Below are positions 6,572 through 15,234 of a stretch of DNA of 42,372 nucleotides, piece by piece. The position numbers and the translations under genes are program-made. Under the pieces are notes generated by a model that searched no databases, was not told where the DNA came from, and saw nothing but the letters and a program-made list of their open reading frames with translations. This DNA comes from Bifidobacteriaceae bacterium (GTDB taxonomy: Bacteria > Actinomycetota > Actinomycetes > Actinomycetales > Bifidobacteriaceae). The stretch is taken from assembly GCA_029227215.1 (NCBI GenBank), contig JAQXZM010000108.1, forward strand, positions 1 to 42,372. Direction: 5' to 3'. Within the stretch, counting starts at the first letter, position 1. Each line of letters opens with the position of its first letter.

Positions 6572-6877
6572 ATGGCAGACACGAAGAACCAGGTCAAGGC
6601 ATACCTGCAGGTCACGATGAAGGTGAGCCCCGCCAACCGCGCCGCGGCAGCGAAGGTCTACAACGACTACCGCCAGCCGTTCCTCGACACCATCGAGGGC
6701 GCCCTGACCAAGGAGCTGCTCGTGCGTGACGAGGACGTGCAGGTCTCCCACGGCTTCGATAGCATGGAGCACGCGAAGGCGTACCTGACCTCCGAGCTGT
6801 TCACCAAGCACGTCTTCCCCGGCCTCAAGCCGACGTGGGACGCCGACCCGGACATCCGTTTCTACAACGTCGCGTAA
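6572..6877 (+). CDS. Putative quinol monooxygenase (ABM/YgiN-like)
   Basis: The 101-aa protein has the length and layout of antibiotic-biosynthesis-monooxygenase (ABM) dimeric ferredoxin-like proteins: an initial beta strand (KAYLQVTMKVSP), a helix (RAAAAKVYNDYRQPFLDTIEGAL), a second strand pair (KELLVRDEDVQVSHGFDS), the helix with AKAYLTSELFTKHVF and a terminal strand. Such proteins oxidise quinols or related aromatics without a cofactor, or are stress-linked. It has a clear ribosome binding site (AAAGGAG) and is followed by a terminator. Its divergent HxlR partner suggests induction by electrophiles or quinones. The substrate is unknown. Confidence 0.7.
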   Translation: MADTKNQVKAYLQVTMKVSPANRAAAAKVYNDYRQPFLDTIEGALTKELLVRDEDVQVSHGFDSMEHAKAYLTSELFTKHVFPGLKPTWDADPDIRFYNVA

Positions 6878-6932
6878 TAGACCAGAAACCATTACATCGG
6901 AAACCATCAAACATCGATAACCTCGGAATGAC

Positions 6933-6970
6933 AAGGCCGGCTCCGCGCTGCAACGCGGGGCCGGCCTTTC
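6933..6970. terminator. Bidirectional intrinsic terminator
   Basis: AAGGCCGGC-T-CCGCG pairs with CGCGG-G-GCCGGCCTT around the six-base loop CTGCAA, followed by TTCC. It lies between the convergent ABM gene (ends 6877) and the GH3 gene (ends 7012), so it can serve both strands. Confidence 0.85.
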
Positions 6971-7011
6971 CTATTGTCTGCGCTGGGTTTTCTTGTATCA
7001 CGTCGTGGCTC

Positions 7012-9330
7012 TCAAGCGTCAGGATGAGCATGCTGAGTGAGCCTGGCGTATGCGTCGAGCATGAAAGCGGTGATCTGCTTGCCATCCGCCGCCATGAGCA
7101 TCGGCATCGAATTGATGGGCATGGATTTGAGGAACATGCGCATCATGTCGGTGTCGGGCAGCTTCGGCAGCGTGCCCTCCTCACCCGCACGTTCCACGGC
7201 GGCGACGACCTGCGCGCCGAACGGATCGGCTTCCCATTCGCCGAAGCTTGACCATTCGGTGAGCGGCAGCGTCTTGCCGTCGCCATCGAGGTTCACAGGC
7301 ACAGTGGCGGCGATGTCACGGCTCGAGGTACCCACCTCGATGCCGTACTCCCCAGCCTCCACATGCCAGTCGTTGTATTTTTCGGACCAGTAGGCGAATG
7401 CCCGCTCATCCAGGTCGATGGCGACCTGCGCCGCCTCGCCCGCCTTGAGGAACACCTTCACAAAGCCTTTGAGCTCGTGCGCGGGGCGTGCCACCGCCGC
7501 CTTGCCTGGGGCAACGTAGACCTGCACGGTCTCGGCGCCGTCCACACCGGACGTGTTGCGCACGGTGGCGGTCACACGTGCCGTGTTCGCGCCGGTCTTG
7601 GCGACCTGCACGTCGGAAATCGCGAAACGCGCGTAGCTCATGCCGAAACCGAACGGGTAATCGACGGCCTTGCGGTAGGTGTCGTAGTAGCGATAGCCGA
7701 CGAACACGCCTTCGCCGTAATCCACATGGCCTTCCTCGCCAGGCCAGTTGACCATGCTCGGGTCGTCGTTGATATCCAAGGGAATCGTCTGGGCGAGCTT
7801 GCCCGACGGGCTCACGTCACCGAAGATCACGTCCGCGAGCGCCGCTCCCCCGGCCTGCCCCAGCAGCCAGGATTCGAGGATCGCCTTGGCATGCTGTGCC
7901 CATGGCGCGATGGAGACGACGGAGCCGTTGGAGAGCACGACCGCGACGTTTGGATTCGCCGCAGCGACCTCGCGGAGCAGTTCGATTTGCTTGGCGGGGA
8001 TGTCGAGGCTCGTGCGGTCGAAGCCTTCGGATTCGGCGGCTTCGGGCAGCCCCAGGAACATGAGCACCACGTCGGCGCCTCGCGCTGCGGCGACCGCCTG
8101 CTGCTCGAGCGCAGGATCGGCGGGCTCGAGGTCGAGCGTGAAACCGGGCGCGAAGTCGGCGGCGATGCCACGCTCGGCGAGCGCGTCGAGGAAGCTCGTC
8201 ATCCGCGTGGGCGTGATATGCGAGGAGCCGCCGCCCTGGTAGCGCGGCGTGCGGGCGAATTCGCCGATGACGGCGATTGAAGCACCGGGCTTCACCGGCA
8301 GGATCGCGTCGCCGTCCGCCCCGTCATCGTTCTTGAGCATAACGATGGATTCGCGGGCCGCCTCGCGGGCGACCTCATGGTGCGCCGCCACGTCGTAGCG
8401 GTAGCCCTCGCGGCTCATCGCGGGCCGTGCCTTGGAGACCAAGTCAATCATGCCCTGCGCCATGCGGTCGAGCTGCTCGGGGCGGATGCGCCCGTCGCGC
8501 GCCGCGTAGACGATTTCGTCGTCGGTGCCGCTGGGCGGCATCTCGAGGTTGAGACCGGCATTGAGGGAGGCGACGCGGTCGTGGTCGGCGCCCCAGTCGC
8601 TCATGACAATGCCTTGGAAGCCCCATTCGCCGCGCAACACGTCGGTGAGCAACCACTGGTTCTGCGCCGAGTGCACGCCGTTGATGCGGTTGTAGGAGCA
8701 CATGACCGTCCATGGCTGGGCGGTCTTGACAATGTGCTCGAACGCGGGGAAGTAAATCTCGCGCAGCGCGCGCTGCGACACGTTCGCGCTGATACGCAGG
8801 CGGTCGGTCTCCTGGTTGTTGACGGCGAAATGCTTGAGAGACGTGCCGATGCCCCGGGACTGCACACCCTCGACGATGCCCACCGCCTCATGGCCGGCGA
8901 GGTACGGGTCCTCCGACCAGTATTCGAAGCAGCGGCCGCCCAGCGGGTTGCGCTTGATGTTGACGCCCGGGCCCAGGATCACGGCGACCTTCTCTTGGAT
9001 GCACTCCTCGCCCATCGCCACGCCGACGCGGCGCACGATGTCCGGATTCCACGAACTCGAGAGCCCCGCCGCGGGCGGGAAGCAGGTGGCGGGCACCGAG
9101 TCCCCCAGATCGGTCTCGCCCGTACTGGTCTCTTCCTGGTCGGCGCCGCGCGCCTTACGCAGGCCATGGGGCCCGTCGGTGATCATGTAGCCGGGGATCC
9201 CCTTGCTTTCCACGCCTTGCAGGTGCCAGGCATCGGCCCCGGACGTGAGGGATGCTTTCTCTTCGAGCGTCAGGTCCTTCACGCTCGGGTACGTTGATCG
9301 GTCCTGTGTGGATGCGTTGCCGTTGCCCAT
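7012..9330 (-). CDS. Glycoside hydrolase family 3 beta-glucosidase
   Basis: This 772-aa cytosolic GH3 enzyme hydrolyses terminal beta-glycosidic bonds. The N-terminal TIM-barrel shows LTLEEKASLTSG, GPGVNIKRNPLGGRCFEYWSEDP and VMSDWGAD, whose Asp is the family nucleophile. The alpha/beta sandwich domain follows, with a conserved ESEGFDRTSLDIPAKQ segment expected to carry the acid/base Glu. The fibronectin-like domain closes the protein (YVAPGKAAVARPAHELKGF...). No signal peptide or PA14 insert is seen. The ATG at 9330 (or the adjacent one at 9333) follows AAAGGGG; an upstream frame extension is repeat-derived and lacks support. It is a single-gene unit; probable substrates are imported beta-gluco-oligosaccharides or plant glucosides, but specificity cannot be read from sequence. 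Confidence 0.93.
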   Translation of the reverse strand: MGNGNASTQDRSTYPSVKDLTLEEKASLTSGADAWHLQGVESKGIPGYMITDGPHGLRKARGADQEETSTGETDLGDSVPATCFPPAAGLSSSWNPDIVRRVGVAMGEECIQEKVAVILGPGVNIKRNPLGGRCFEYWSEDPYLAGHEAVGIVEGVQSRGIGTSLKHFAVNNQETDRLRISANVSQRALREIYFPAFEHIVKTAQPWTVMCSYNRINGVHSAQNQWLLTDVLRGEWGFQGIVMSDWGADHDRVASLNAGLNLEMPPSGTDDEIVYAARDGRIRPEQLDRMAQGMIDLVSKARPAMSREGYRYDVAAHHEVAREAARESIVMLKNDDGADGDAILPVKPGASIAVIGEFARTPRYQGGGSSHITPTRMTSFLDALAERGIAADFAPGFTLDLEPADPALEQQAVAAARGADVVLMFLGLPEAAESEGFDRTSLDIPAKQIELLREVAAANPNVAVVLSNGSVVSIAPWAQHAKAILESWLLGQAGGAALADVIFGDVSPSGKLAQTIPLDINDDPSMVNWPGEEGHVDYGEGVFVGYRYYDTYRKAVDYPFGFGMSYARFAISDVQVAKTGANTARVTATVRNTSGVDGAETVQVYVAPGKAAVARPAHELKGFVKVFLKAGEAAQVAIDLDERAFAYWSEKYNDWHVEAGEYGIEVGTSSRDIAATVPVNLDGDGKTLPLTEWSSFGEWEADPFGAQVVAAVERAGEEGTLPKLPDTDMMRMFLKSMPINSMPMLMAADGKQITAFMLDAYARLTQHAHPDA

Positions 9331-9370
9331 CATCTGCCCCTTTCGGCATTCATCGCTGCAAGAATCCTCA

Positions 9371-9427
9371 ATGATTCCCACATCGCTTCTCATGATGATC
9401 ATTGCGATGATTCCCGCGATGATTCCC
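9371..9427. repeat. Tandem 12-bp repeat in the GH3 leader
   Basis: GCGATGATTCCC occurs twice in tandem (9404-9415 and 9416-9427), and ATGATTCCC recurs at 9371-9379. On the gene strand these read GGGAATCATCGC. They lie 40-100 bases upstream of the GH3 start, so they may be operator half-sites for a sugar-responsive regulator. No clear -35/-10 pair was found. Confidence 0.5.
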
Positions 9428-9493
9428 ATCGGCATTCTTCGTCGAACCATTGCATGCCATCATTCGAAGCTTACCAAATCCAGGAAATAGCAA

Positions 9494-9530
9494 ACGCCGC
9501 CACCCCCGCAGATCACAGGGGTGACGGCGT
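9494..9530 (-). terminator. Terminator of the ABC exporter operon
   Basis: ACGCCG-C-CACCCC pairs with GGGGTG-A-CGGCGT around a short loop. On the minus strand the hairpin is followed by T-rich sequence (TTTGCTATTTCC). It lies about 65 bases after the stop of the second ABC gene. A separate perfect palindrome, TGCAGATATCTGCA, lies at 9549-9562, of unknown role. Confidence 0.75.
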
Positions 9531-9595
9531 CACACAGCGGCGTCCAGCTGCAGATATCTGCAACGCAGGCCACCGTGCTACGGCCTCAGCGCGGC

Positions 9596-11653
9596 CTACT
9601 CGAGTTCGAGCGCGCCGGTGTAGAGCTGGTAGTACTCGCCCTTCTGCGCGATGAGCTCGTCATGGTTGCCGCGTTCGATGATGCGGCCATGGTCGAGCAC
9701 CATGATCACATCGGAGTTGCGCACCGTGGAAAGCCGGTGGGCGATGACGAACACCGTGCGGCCCTTCATGAGGTTGTCCATACCCTTCTGCACCACTTCC
9801 TCGGTGCGGGTGTCGATGGAGCTCGTCGCCTCGTCGAGGATCATGCACGGCGGGTCGGCGACGGCGGCGCGCGCGATGGAGATGAGCTGCCGCTGGCCTT
9901 GCGACAGGCCCGAGCCATCGCCGGAGAGCACGGTCTGGTAGCCGTTGGGCAGCATGCGGATGAAGCCATCGGCGTTCGTGAGCTTCGCCGCCTCGATGCA
10001 CTCCTCGTCGGTGGCGTCGAGCCTGCCGTAGCGGATGTTGTCCATCACGGTGCCGGTGAACAGGTTCACGTCCTGCAGCACGATGCCCAGCGAGCGGCGC
10101 AGGTCGGGCTTGCGGATGTTCTTCACATCGATGCCGTCATACAGGATCTGCCCCTCCTGCACGTCGTAGAAGCGGTTGATGAGGTTGGTCACCGTCGTCT
10201 TGCCCGCGCCGGTGGCGCCCACGAGCGCCATCTTCTGGCCAGGCTTGGCGAACCAGGTGATGTCGTGGAGCACCGGCTTGCCCGGCACGTAGCTGAAGGT
10301 CACGTCGGTGAAGCGCACGTCGCCGCGCAGCAGCGTGTAGCGGCCGTCCGGGGAGGTGATGGCCTGCTCCTTCGCCTTCATCGCCACCTCGCGTGCCGAG
10401 CCCTTGAGCTTGGCTGCGGCGGCGAGCGAGCGCGTGCCGTCATCGTCCGCGGCGCGCTTCCACGCCCAGTGGCCGGTCTCGCGGCGTGTCTCAGTCATCG
10501 TGCGGCCATCCTCGCCAAGCTCCACGTTGACGAGCGTCACGGAGCCGTTGTCCGACTCCACCGGCTCGTCCATGAGCGCGAAGATGCGGGAGGCGCCGGC
10601 GAGCGCCATGAGCACCATGTTGAACTGCATGGAGACCTGGCCCAGGGGGTTGAGGAAGCCCTTGACGAGGGTGAGCAGCGAGACGATGGTGCCCAGCGTC
10701 ATCGTGCTGGCGCCGGTGAGGCCCAGGCTCGGAAGCCCGGCGATGCCGACGGCGGCGCCTGCGACGGCGATGATGACGTAGAGCAGGTAGCCCATGTTGT
10801 TCACGATCGGCATCGTGATGTTGCCATAGGTGTTGGCGCGGGCCGCGGCGTCGAAGAGCTCCTCGTTCTTCTTGTCGAACTCGCGTTCGGTCGCCTCTTC
10901 GTGGTTGAAGACCTTGATGACCTTCTGCCCGTTGACGGCCTCCTCGACGAATGCGTTCACGTCGCCCAGCGACTTCTGCTGGCGCATGAAGTGGATGCCG
11001 CTGCGCTTGATGAGCTGGTTGACCATGAGGAACAGCACGATGGCGAAGACGAGCGAGAGCAGCCCGAAGGGCACCGAGAGGATGATCATGGCCACGAGGG
11101 ACGCGAACGAGCTGATGAGCGACGAGATCATCTGCGGGATGGACTGGGAGATCGCCTGGCGCAGCGTGTCGGTGTCGTTCGTGTAGCGGCTCATCACGTA
11201 ACCATGCTCATGGGTGTCGAAGTATCGGATCGGCAGACGTTGCTGGTGGGCAAACATGTCGTCGCGGATCGTCTTGAGCACGCCCTGCTCCACCTTGACG
11301 ACCATCCAGTTCCACAGCCAGACGCTGAACGTTCCCACCGCATAGAGCACGGCGAGCAGCGTGATGGCGTGGACGAGCGGCTGCCAGTCGGGGTTGGGCT
11401 GCCCCACGAGCGGCAGGATGTAGCGGTCGATGAGCTGCTGGAGGAACGCGATCGACACCGCCTGGCTCACCGCCATGACGATGATGGCGAGGAGGATCAC
11501 GACGACCTGCCACTTGTAGTGGAGGATGTAGCCCATGAGCCGCTTGGCGGTGCCGGGCGCGGGCCGGTCGCTACGCGGCTGTTTCTTCGCTGCATCGTTC
11601 GGATTCCGTGACTGCGAGGCTTGGGATCGCGATGCTGTCTGCGTCTTGCTCAT
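9596..11653 (-). CDS. ABC exporter subunit 2 (membrane plus ATPase, canonical catalytic Glu)
   Basis: The 685-aa half-transporter has a cytosolic N-terminus, a six-helix type IV exporter domain (about residues 40-350) and a nucleotide-binding domain. NBD motifs are GATGAGKTT (Walker A), GLSQGQRQL (signature), CMILDEATSS (Walker B with catalytic Glu) and VIAHRLS (switch His). The signature is LSQGQ instead of LSGGQ. A ~75-residue charged linker separates the membrane and ATPase parts. The start overlaps the previous stop (ATGA, 11650-11653), so the two ABC genes are coupled and the products are expected to form a heterodimer like LmrCD or TM287/288. Drug or lipid export is inferred from family and the MarR gene upstream. 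Confidence 0.92.
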   Translation of the reverse strand: MSKTQTASRSQASQSRNPNDAAKKQPRSDRPAPGTAKRLMGYILHYKWQVVVILLAIIVMAVSQAVSIAFLQQLIDRYILPLVGQPNPDWQPLVHAITLLAVLYAVGTFSVWLWNWMVVKVEQGVLKTIRDDMFAHQQRLPIRYFDTHEHGYVMSRYTNDTDTLRQAISQSIPQMISSLISSFASLVAMIILSVPFGLLSLVFAIVLFLMVNQLIKRSGIHFMRQQKSLGDVNAFVEEAVNGQKVIKVFNHEEATEREFDKKNEELFDAAARANTYGNITMPIVNNMGYLLYVIIAVAGAAVGIAGLPSLGLTGASTMTLGTIVSLLTLVKGFLNPLGQVSMQFNMVLMALAGASRIFALMDEPVESDNGSVTLVNVELGEDGRTMTETRRETGHWAWKRAADDDGTRSLAAAAKLKGSAREVAMKAKEQAITSPDGRYTLLRGDVRFTDVTFSYVPGKPVLHDITWFAKPGQKMALVGATGAGKTTVTNLINRFYDVQEGQILYDGIDVKNIRKPDLRRSLGIVLQDVNLFTGTVMDNIRYGRLDATDEECIEAAKLTNADGFIRMLPNGYQTVLSGDGSGLSQGQRQLISIARAAVADPPCMILDEATSSIDTRTEEVVQKGMDNLMKGRTVFVIAHRLSTVRNSDVIMVLDHGRIIERGNHDELIAQKGEYYQLYTGALELE

Positions 11654-13638
11654 CGTGCGGCTCCTTCCTGGGTGTTCTGCGCATCCTGTGTGTTCTTCGC
11701 ATCCTGTGCGGTAGCTTGCTCGGCCTCGGCGGCTTCCGCGTGGTTCTTCGTCTGCAATTCGTAGATCGCGCGGTATTCGTCGCAGGTCTTGAGCAGTTCG
11801 TCGTGCGTGCCCTTGGCTGCGATCTTGCCATCCTGCATGACGAGGATCATGTCGGCGTCCTGCACGGAGCTCAGGCGCTGGGCGATGATGATCTTCGTGG
11901 TCTGCGGGATGTCGTGGCGCAGGCCTTCGCGGATCAGGTAATCGGTCTTCGTATCCACGGCGCTCGTCGAATCATCGAGGATGAGGATCTTCGGCTTCTT
12001 GAGCAGCGCGCGGGCGATGCACAGGCGCTGGCGCTGGCCGCCGGAGACGTTCGTGCCGCCCTGCTCGATCCACGTGTCGTACTTGTCGGGGAATTCCTGC
12101 ACGAAACCGTCCGCCTGCGCGATCTGCGCGGCGCGGCGCACCTCTTCGTCGGTGGCGCGGGGATTGCCCCAGCGCAAATTGTCGGCGATGGTGCCGCTGA
12201 ACAGCACGTTCTTCTGGAGCACCACGGCGACCTGGTCTCGCAAGAGCGTCAAATCGTAGTCGCGCACATCATGTCCACCGACCTTCAGCGAGCCTTCGCT
12301 CACGTCGTACAGGCGTGGAATCAGCTGCACAAGGCTGGATTTCGACGAGCCGGTGCCGCCGATGATGCCCACGACGGCGCCGGAGGGGATCGCGAGGTCG
12401 ATGTCGTCGAGCACCGGCTTCTCGGAACGCTTCGAATAGCGGAACGTCACATGATCGAAATCGATGGAGCCGTCCGGCACCTCGGTGAGCGGGTGCTCGG
12501 GGTTCGTCACTGTGCTCTTCTCCTGCAGCACCTGGGCGACGCGCTCGGCGGATGCCTGCGAGATGATGACGAGCACGAAGATCATCGAGATCATCATGAG
12601 TGCCATCATGATCTGCAGCGCATAGGTCACGAGCGCCGTCAGGTCGCCGGTCGTCATGCCGAGCGCCGCATTGTTGCCGGACGCCACGATCTGCTTGGCG
12701 CCCAGCCACGAGATGAGCAGCAGCGTCACGTAGATGCAGCCGTCCATGAGCGGCGCGTTGAAGCTCAGCGTGTGCTCGGCCTTGACGAAGTTCTTGTAGA
12801 TGAGCTGCGAGATGTGGCTGAACTTGGCGATCTCGTGGTTTTCGCGATTGTAGGACTTCACCACGCGGATGCCCTGGAGGTTCTCGTCCACGTCGTTGTT
12901 GAGCGCGTCGTACAGGTGGAACGTGCGCTCGAAGATCGGGTGCACGTAGGCGGCGATGGCGATGAGGCCGCCGCCCAGGATCGGCATGGCGATGAGGAAG
13001 ATGAGCGAAATCGGGGCGCTGATGCGGAAGCTCAGGATCCATGCGACGATGATGAGCATCGGGGCGCGCACGCCCACGCGGATGATCATCTGGTAGGCGT
13101 TCTGCAGGTTCGTGATATCGGTCGTGCAGCGCGTGATGATGGAGCCGGTGGAGAACCGGTCGATGTTGGTGAAGCTGAAGCCCTGCACCTTCTTGAACAC
13201 GTCATGGCGCAGGTTCTTGGCGAATCCCGCGGACGCGACGGCGGCATAGCGGCCCGCCAACGTGCCGGCGATGACCGAGACAACGGCACACACGAGCAGG
13301 ATCACGCCGTAACGCCACACCTTCGGCATGGAGGCTCCGGTGATGCCCTGGTCGATGAGCAGCGCCATCACGGTGGGGATGACCATCTCGACGATGGCCT
13401 CGACCGCCACGGTGACCGGCGTGAGGATCGTCTCCTTCTTGTATTCGCGCAGGCTCTTGAGCAATGTGCTCAGGACGTGCGTAGGCTTGGCGATCTCGTC
13501 ATCGCGGCTCTTCTGGTCGGCGGCGACGAGCGCCATAGCGGCTTTCTCGGCGGCTTCGCTCACCGCGGTGCTGCCGACTGCCGCGTCGGTGTCGGCTGCG
13601 CCGGTGGCAGCGGCCGCCTGTTTCGGATTACTGTTCAT
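11650..13638 (-). CDS. ABC exporter subunit 1 (membrane plus ATPase, degenerate catalytic site)
   Basis: The product is a ~662-aa half-transporter with an Ala-rich N-terminal extension, a six-helix exporter domain and an ATPase domain. Motifs are GGTGSSKSSL (Walker A), NVSGGQRQR (intact signature) and LILDDSTSA (Walker B). The residue after the Walker B Asp is Asp instead of Glu, and the switch position reads IIAQRLS, Gln instead of His. This is the degenerate-site subunit of a heterodimeric exporter; its partner supplies the matching atypical LSQGQ signature. The C-terminus has a near-repeat (AKNTQDAQNTQ) from repeated DNA. The start may be ATG 13638 (AGGAG) or GTG 13644 (AAGGAG). It is second in the MarR-ABC-ABC operon. 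Confidence 0.92.
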   Translation of the reverse strand: MNSNPKQAAAATGAADTDAAVGSTAVSEAAEKAAMALVAADQKSRDDEIAKPTHVLSTLLKSLREYKKETILTPVTVAVEAIVEMVIPTVMALLIDQGITGASMPKVWRYGVILLVCAVVSVIAGTLAGRYAAVASAGFAKNLRHDVFKKVQGFSFTNIDRFSTGSIITRCTTDITNLQNAYQMIIRVGVRAPMLIIVAWILSFRISAPISLIFLIAMPILGGGLIAIAAYVHPIFERTFHLYDALNNDVDENLQGIRVVKSYNRENHEIAKFSHISQLIYKNFVKAEHTLSFNAPLMDGCIYVTLLLISWLGAKQIVASGNNAALGMTTGDLTALVTYALQIMMALMMISMIFVLVIISQASAERVAQVLQEKSTVTNPEHPLTEVPDGSIDFDHVTFRYSKRSEKPVLDDIDLAIPSGAVVGIIGGTGSSKSSLVQLIPRLYDVSEGSLKVGGHDVRDYDLTLLRDQVAVVLQKNVLFSGTIADNLRWGNPRATDEEVRRAAQIAQADGFVQEFPDKYDTWIEQGGTNVSGGQRQRLCIARALLKKPKILILDDSTSAVDTKTDYLIREGLRHDIPQTTKIIIAQRLSSVQDADMILVMQDGKIAAKGTHDELLKTCDEYRAIYELQTKNHAEAAEAEQATAQDAKNTQDAQNTQEGAAR

Positions 13639-13644
13639 GCTCAC

Positions 13645-13798
13645 TCCTGTGCTCCTTCCATCATGGCGTTCATCATGGCGTTTGCTGCTTCCTTGATCGC
13701 CGCGGTCCGTGCTGCGTTCACCATGCAGTGCGTACTGTGTGGACTATGCGTGCTGTGTGCGCTGTGCGAACTGTGTGCGCGATACGTGCCTGGTTGCG
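13645..13798. repeat. Low-complexity spacer between the MarR gene and ABC subunit 1
   Basis: The 154-base gap within the operon is rich in GTG/TGTG words (repeats of CTGTG, GTGCG and TGCGNACTGTG between about 13720 and 13790). I see no gene, promoter or terminator in it. Replication slippage is a plausible source. Confidence 0.5.
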
Positions 13799-14305
13799 TC
13801 ACATCACCCTCGGTTCGTCCGGCGTCGTCGAATCATCATGCTCCTCCGGTTCGAGCCCCGCGCCCGGTGGCATCGCACGCTCGATATTGGCACGCATGCG
13901 GTGAAGGTAGTGGGTGAATCGGTCGATGTCGTCGGCGGAGAACCCGTCGAACACGCGCCGTTCCATCGCCGCGGCATTGGCGTTGAGGTCATCGACCACC
14001 GCTCGCCCCCGGTCGGTGAGCACGAGTCGTTTGAGACGTGCGTCGCGCGCCACGGCAAGCCGGTCGATCATGCCATTGGCCTCTAGCAGGCTCAGTTCGC
14101 GGGAGGCGGTGGAGCGGGTGATGCCGAAGGCATCCTCGATGTCACGCTGGTAGACCTCGCGGTCGGGATGGTGCGCAAGGAACATGAGCACGCGCATGTT
14201 GCCGCCGGTGGACCGGCGTGCGCTGTCGGGAAGGGTGAGGCGCAGGTAACGCCAGATGCGTTTGCTCAGTACCTGCATCTGCAATACCGGACTGTCGATT
14301 TTCAC
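13799..14305 (-). CDS. MarR-family regulator of the ABC exporter operon
   Basis: The 168-aa product has the MarR winged-helix layout: an N-terminal dimerisation helix, MRVLMFLAHHPDREVYQRDIEDAF, recognition region GITRSTASRELSLLEANGMIDR, wing RLAVARDARLKRLVLTDRG, and a C-terminal dimerisation helix ending in an acidic tail. The GTG at 14305 is preferred: it starts at the natural MarR N-terminus and has AGAAAGAAG upstream. A longer in-frame ATG (14371) adds a basic stretch without homology. It is the first gene of the exporter operon and probably represses it through the palindrome at 14427-14451. Ligand unknown. Confidence 0.88.
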   Translation of the reverse strand: MKIDSPVLQMQVLSKRIWRYLRLTLPDSARRSTGGNMRVLMFLAHHPDREVYQRDIEDAFGITRSTASRELSLLEANGMIDRLAVARDARLKRLVLTDRGRAVVDDLNANAAAMERRVFDGFSADDIDRFTHYLHRMRANIERAMPPGAGLEPEEHDDSTTPDEPRVM

Positions 14306-14426
14306 ACGCCGCTTCTTTCTGGGTGGATGGGGGCGCCAGGCGCGGCTTGGGCGTGCGAACCGACACCCCATGCGGCGCTACCGGCGTCCCATCCACCAGT
14401 CATTCCGGCAGTTCACCCTACTATGC

Positions 14427-14451
14427 GTCACATACAACTGTTGTATGTGAC
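14427..14451. promoter_or_regulatory. Near-perfect MarR-type operator
   Basis: GTCACATACAAC and GTTGTATGTGAC form a perfect 12-bp inverted repeat around one central T. The flanks ATGC/GCAT extend it with a two-base offset. It lies about 120 bases upstream of the marR start and about 190 upstream of the divergent DUF1805 gene, with CATAGT as a possible -10 for marR. It is very likely the binding site of the adjacent MarR protein. Confidence 0.8.
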
Positions 14452-14643
14452 ACGCATTTCCCCTCTGCGCGAAATGCGTACGAAGCGCAGAATGTGGAAC
14501 GGATACGCTATTCAGGTTCCTGCGGTGGTATCACAGTAGATATCCGCAGCCCTGACGGCTGCGACGGTGCAGGCATGTGCCTCGCTATCCGCGCAATCCA
14601 CCATTGCAAACCACGGATGCCAATGATTCCACAGGGAGGAATA

Positions 14644-14943
14644 ATGATCCAGATCGAAGAGCTGCAGGCAGAGGGCAAGACGGTGCAGGGCACGATGTTC
14701 GTGGCACCCGGCGGCGAAGGCCATCCGAACATGATCATCGTGCAGGGCAGCAAGGGCTACCTCATGTGCGGTTACCTCAACCTCGCAGCCGCCGAGAAGT
14801 TCGGCGATGCCGCGGTGCTCGTGGGTGGCGCGGACTTCGCCGCGGTGCTTGCCAACCCGATCAAGGGCTGCACCGAGGCCGCGAAGAAGGCCGGTGTGAC
14901 CGAGGGCATGACCGGCGCCCAGGCCGCCGCCGTGCTCGCGTAA
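14644..14943 (+). CDS. DUF1805 (YunC-like) protein
   Basis: This is a 99-aa protein of the DUF1805/YunC family, matched by its core GYLMCGYLNLAAAEKFGDAA, the GADFAAVLANPIKGCTEAA segment and the C-terminal GVTEGMTGAQAAAVLA. Length equals the family norm. The function of the family is unknown. The ATG at 14644 has GGGAGGA three bases before it; an upstream open frame lacks a binding site. The leader contains a CGCAGCC-CTGAC-GGCTGCG hairpin (about 14545-14563). It is divergent from the MarR operon and shares the intergenic region holding the MarR operator, so co-regulation is possible. Confidence 0.85.
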   Translation: MIQIEELQAEGKTVQGTMFVAPGGEGHPNMIIVQGSKGYLMCGYLNLAAAEKFGDAAVLVGGADFAAVLANPIKGCTEAAKKAGVTEGMTGAQAAAVLA

Positions 14944-15051
14944 CGCAGCGCCTCAGCATGGCGCTGTAACACGATGCCGAACAGGCGCGACATCCGCCAT
15001 AGCGCACAGACACAGTGTTCGGGCGCAACATGCTTCTCGCACAACCAATGC

Positions 15052-15079
15052 AAGCCCAGCGATTCTCGCTGGGCTTTTT
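15052..15079 (+). terminator. Intrinsic terminator after the DUF1805 gene
   Basis: AAGCCCAGCG pairs with CGCTGGGCTT around ATTCT and runs into a short T tract. It is a classic intrinsic terminator, about 110 bases after the stop codon. Confidence 0.92.
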
Positions 15080-15172
15080 CATGCCATGGATCCCGCCCCA
15101 CTGCCACTTCACCAGGTCTCACCGACCAACTCCTCGATCCATCAATCCATGATTTGTCAAACATAAATTGTC

Positions 15173-15234
15173 AAATCGTGATTTAGTAAATCGTAATTTG
15201 ACAAATCGTAATTTGTAAAATTACGATTTTATAT
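15173..15234 (+). promoter_or_regulatory. 15-bp-period operator array with a leaderless promoter
   Basis: Four 12-bp units start at 15173, 15188, 15203 and 15218, exactly 15 bp apart: AAATCGTGATTT, AAATCGTAATTT, AAATCGTAATTT, and AAATTACGATTT (the reverse complement of units 2 and 3). Weaker related sequence continues upstream (15150-15170). A promoter is embedded: TTGACA (15198-15203), an 18-bp spacer and TACGAT (15222-15227). Only seven bases separate the -10 from the ATG at 15235, and there is no ribosome binding site, so the mRNA is probably leaderless. A bound oligomer would cover the promoter. Confidence 0.8.

Noticed and set aside
9549-9562. Perfect palindrome TGCAGATATCTGCA after the ABC operon
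   Set aside because: A single 14-bp palindrome in a 3' region with no second copy or nearby promoter; too little to call a site.
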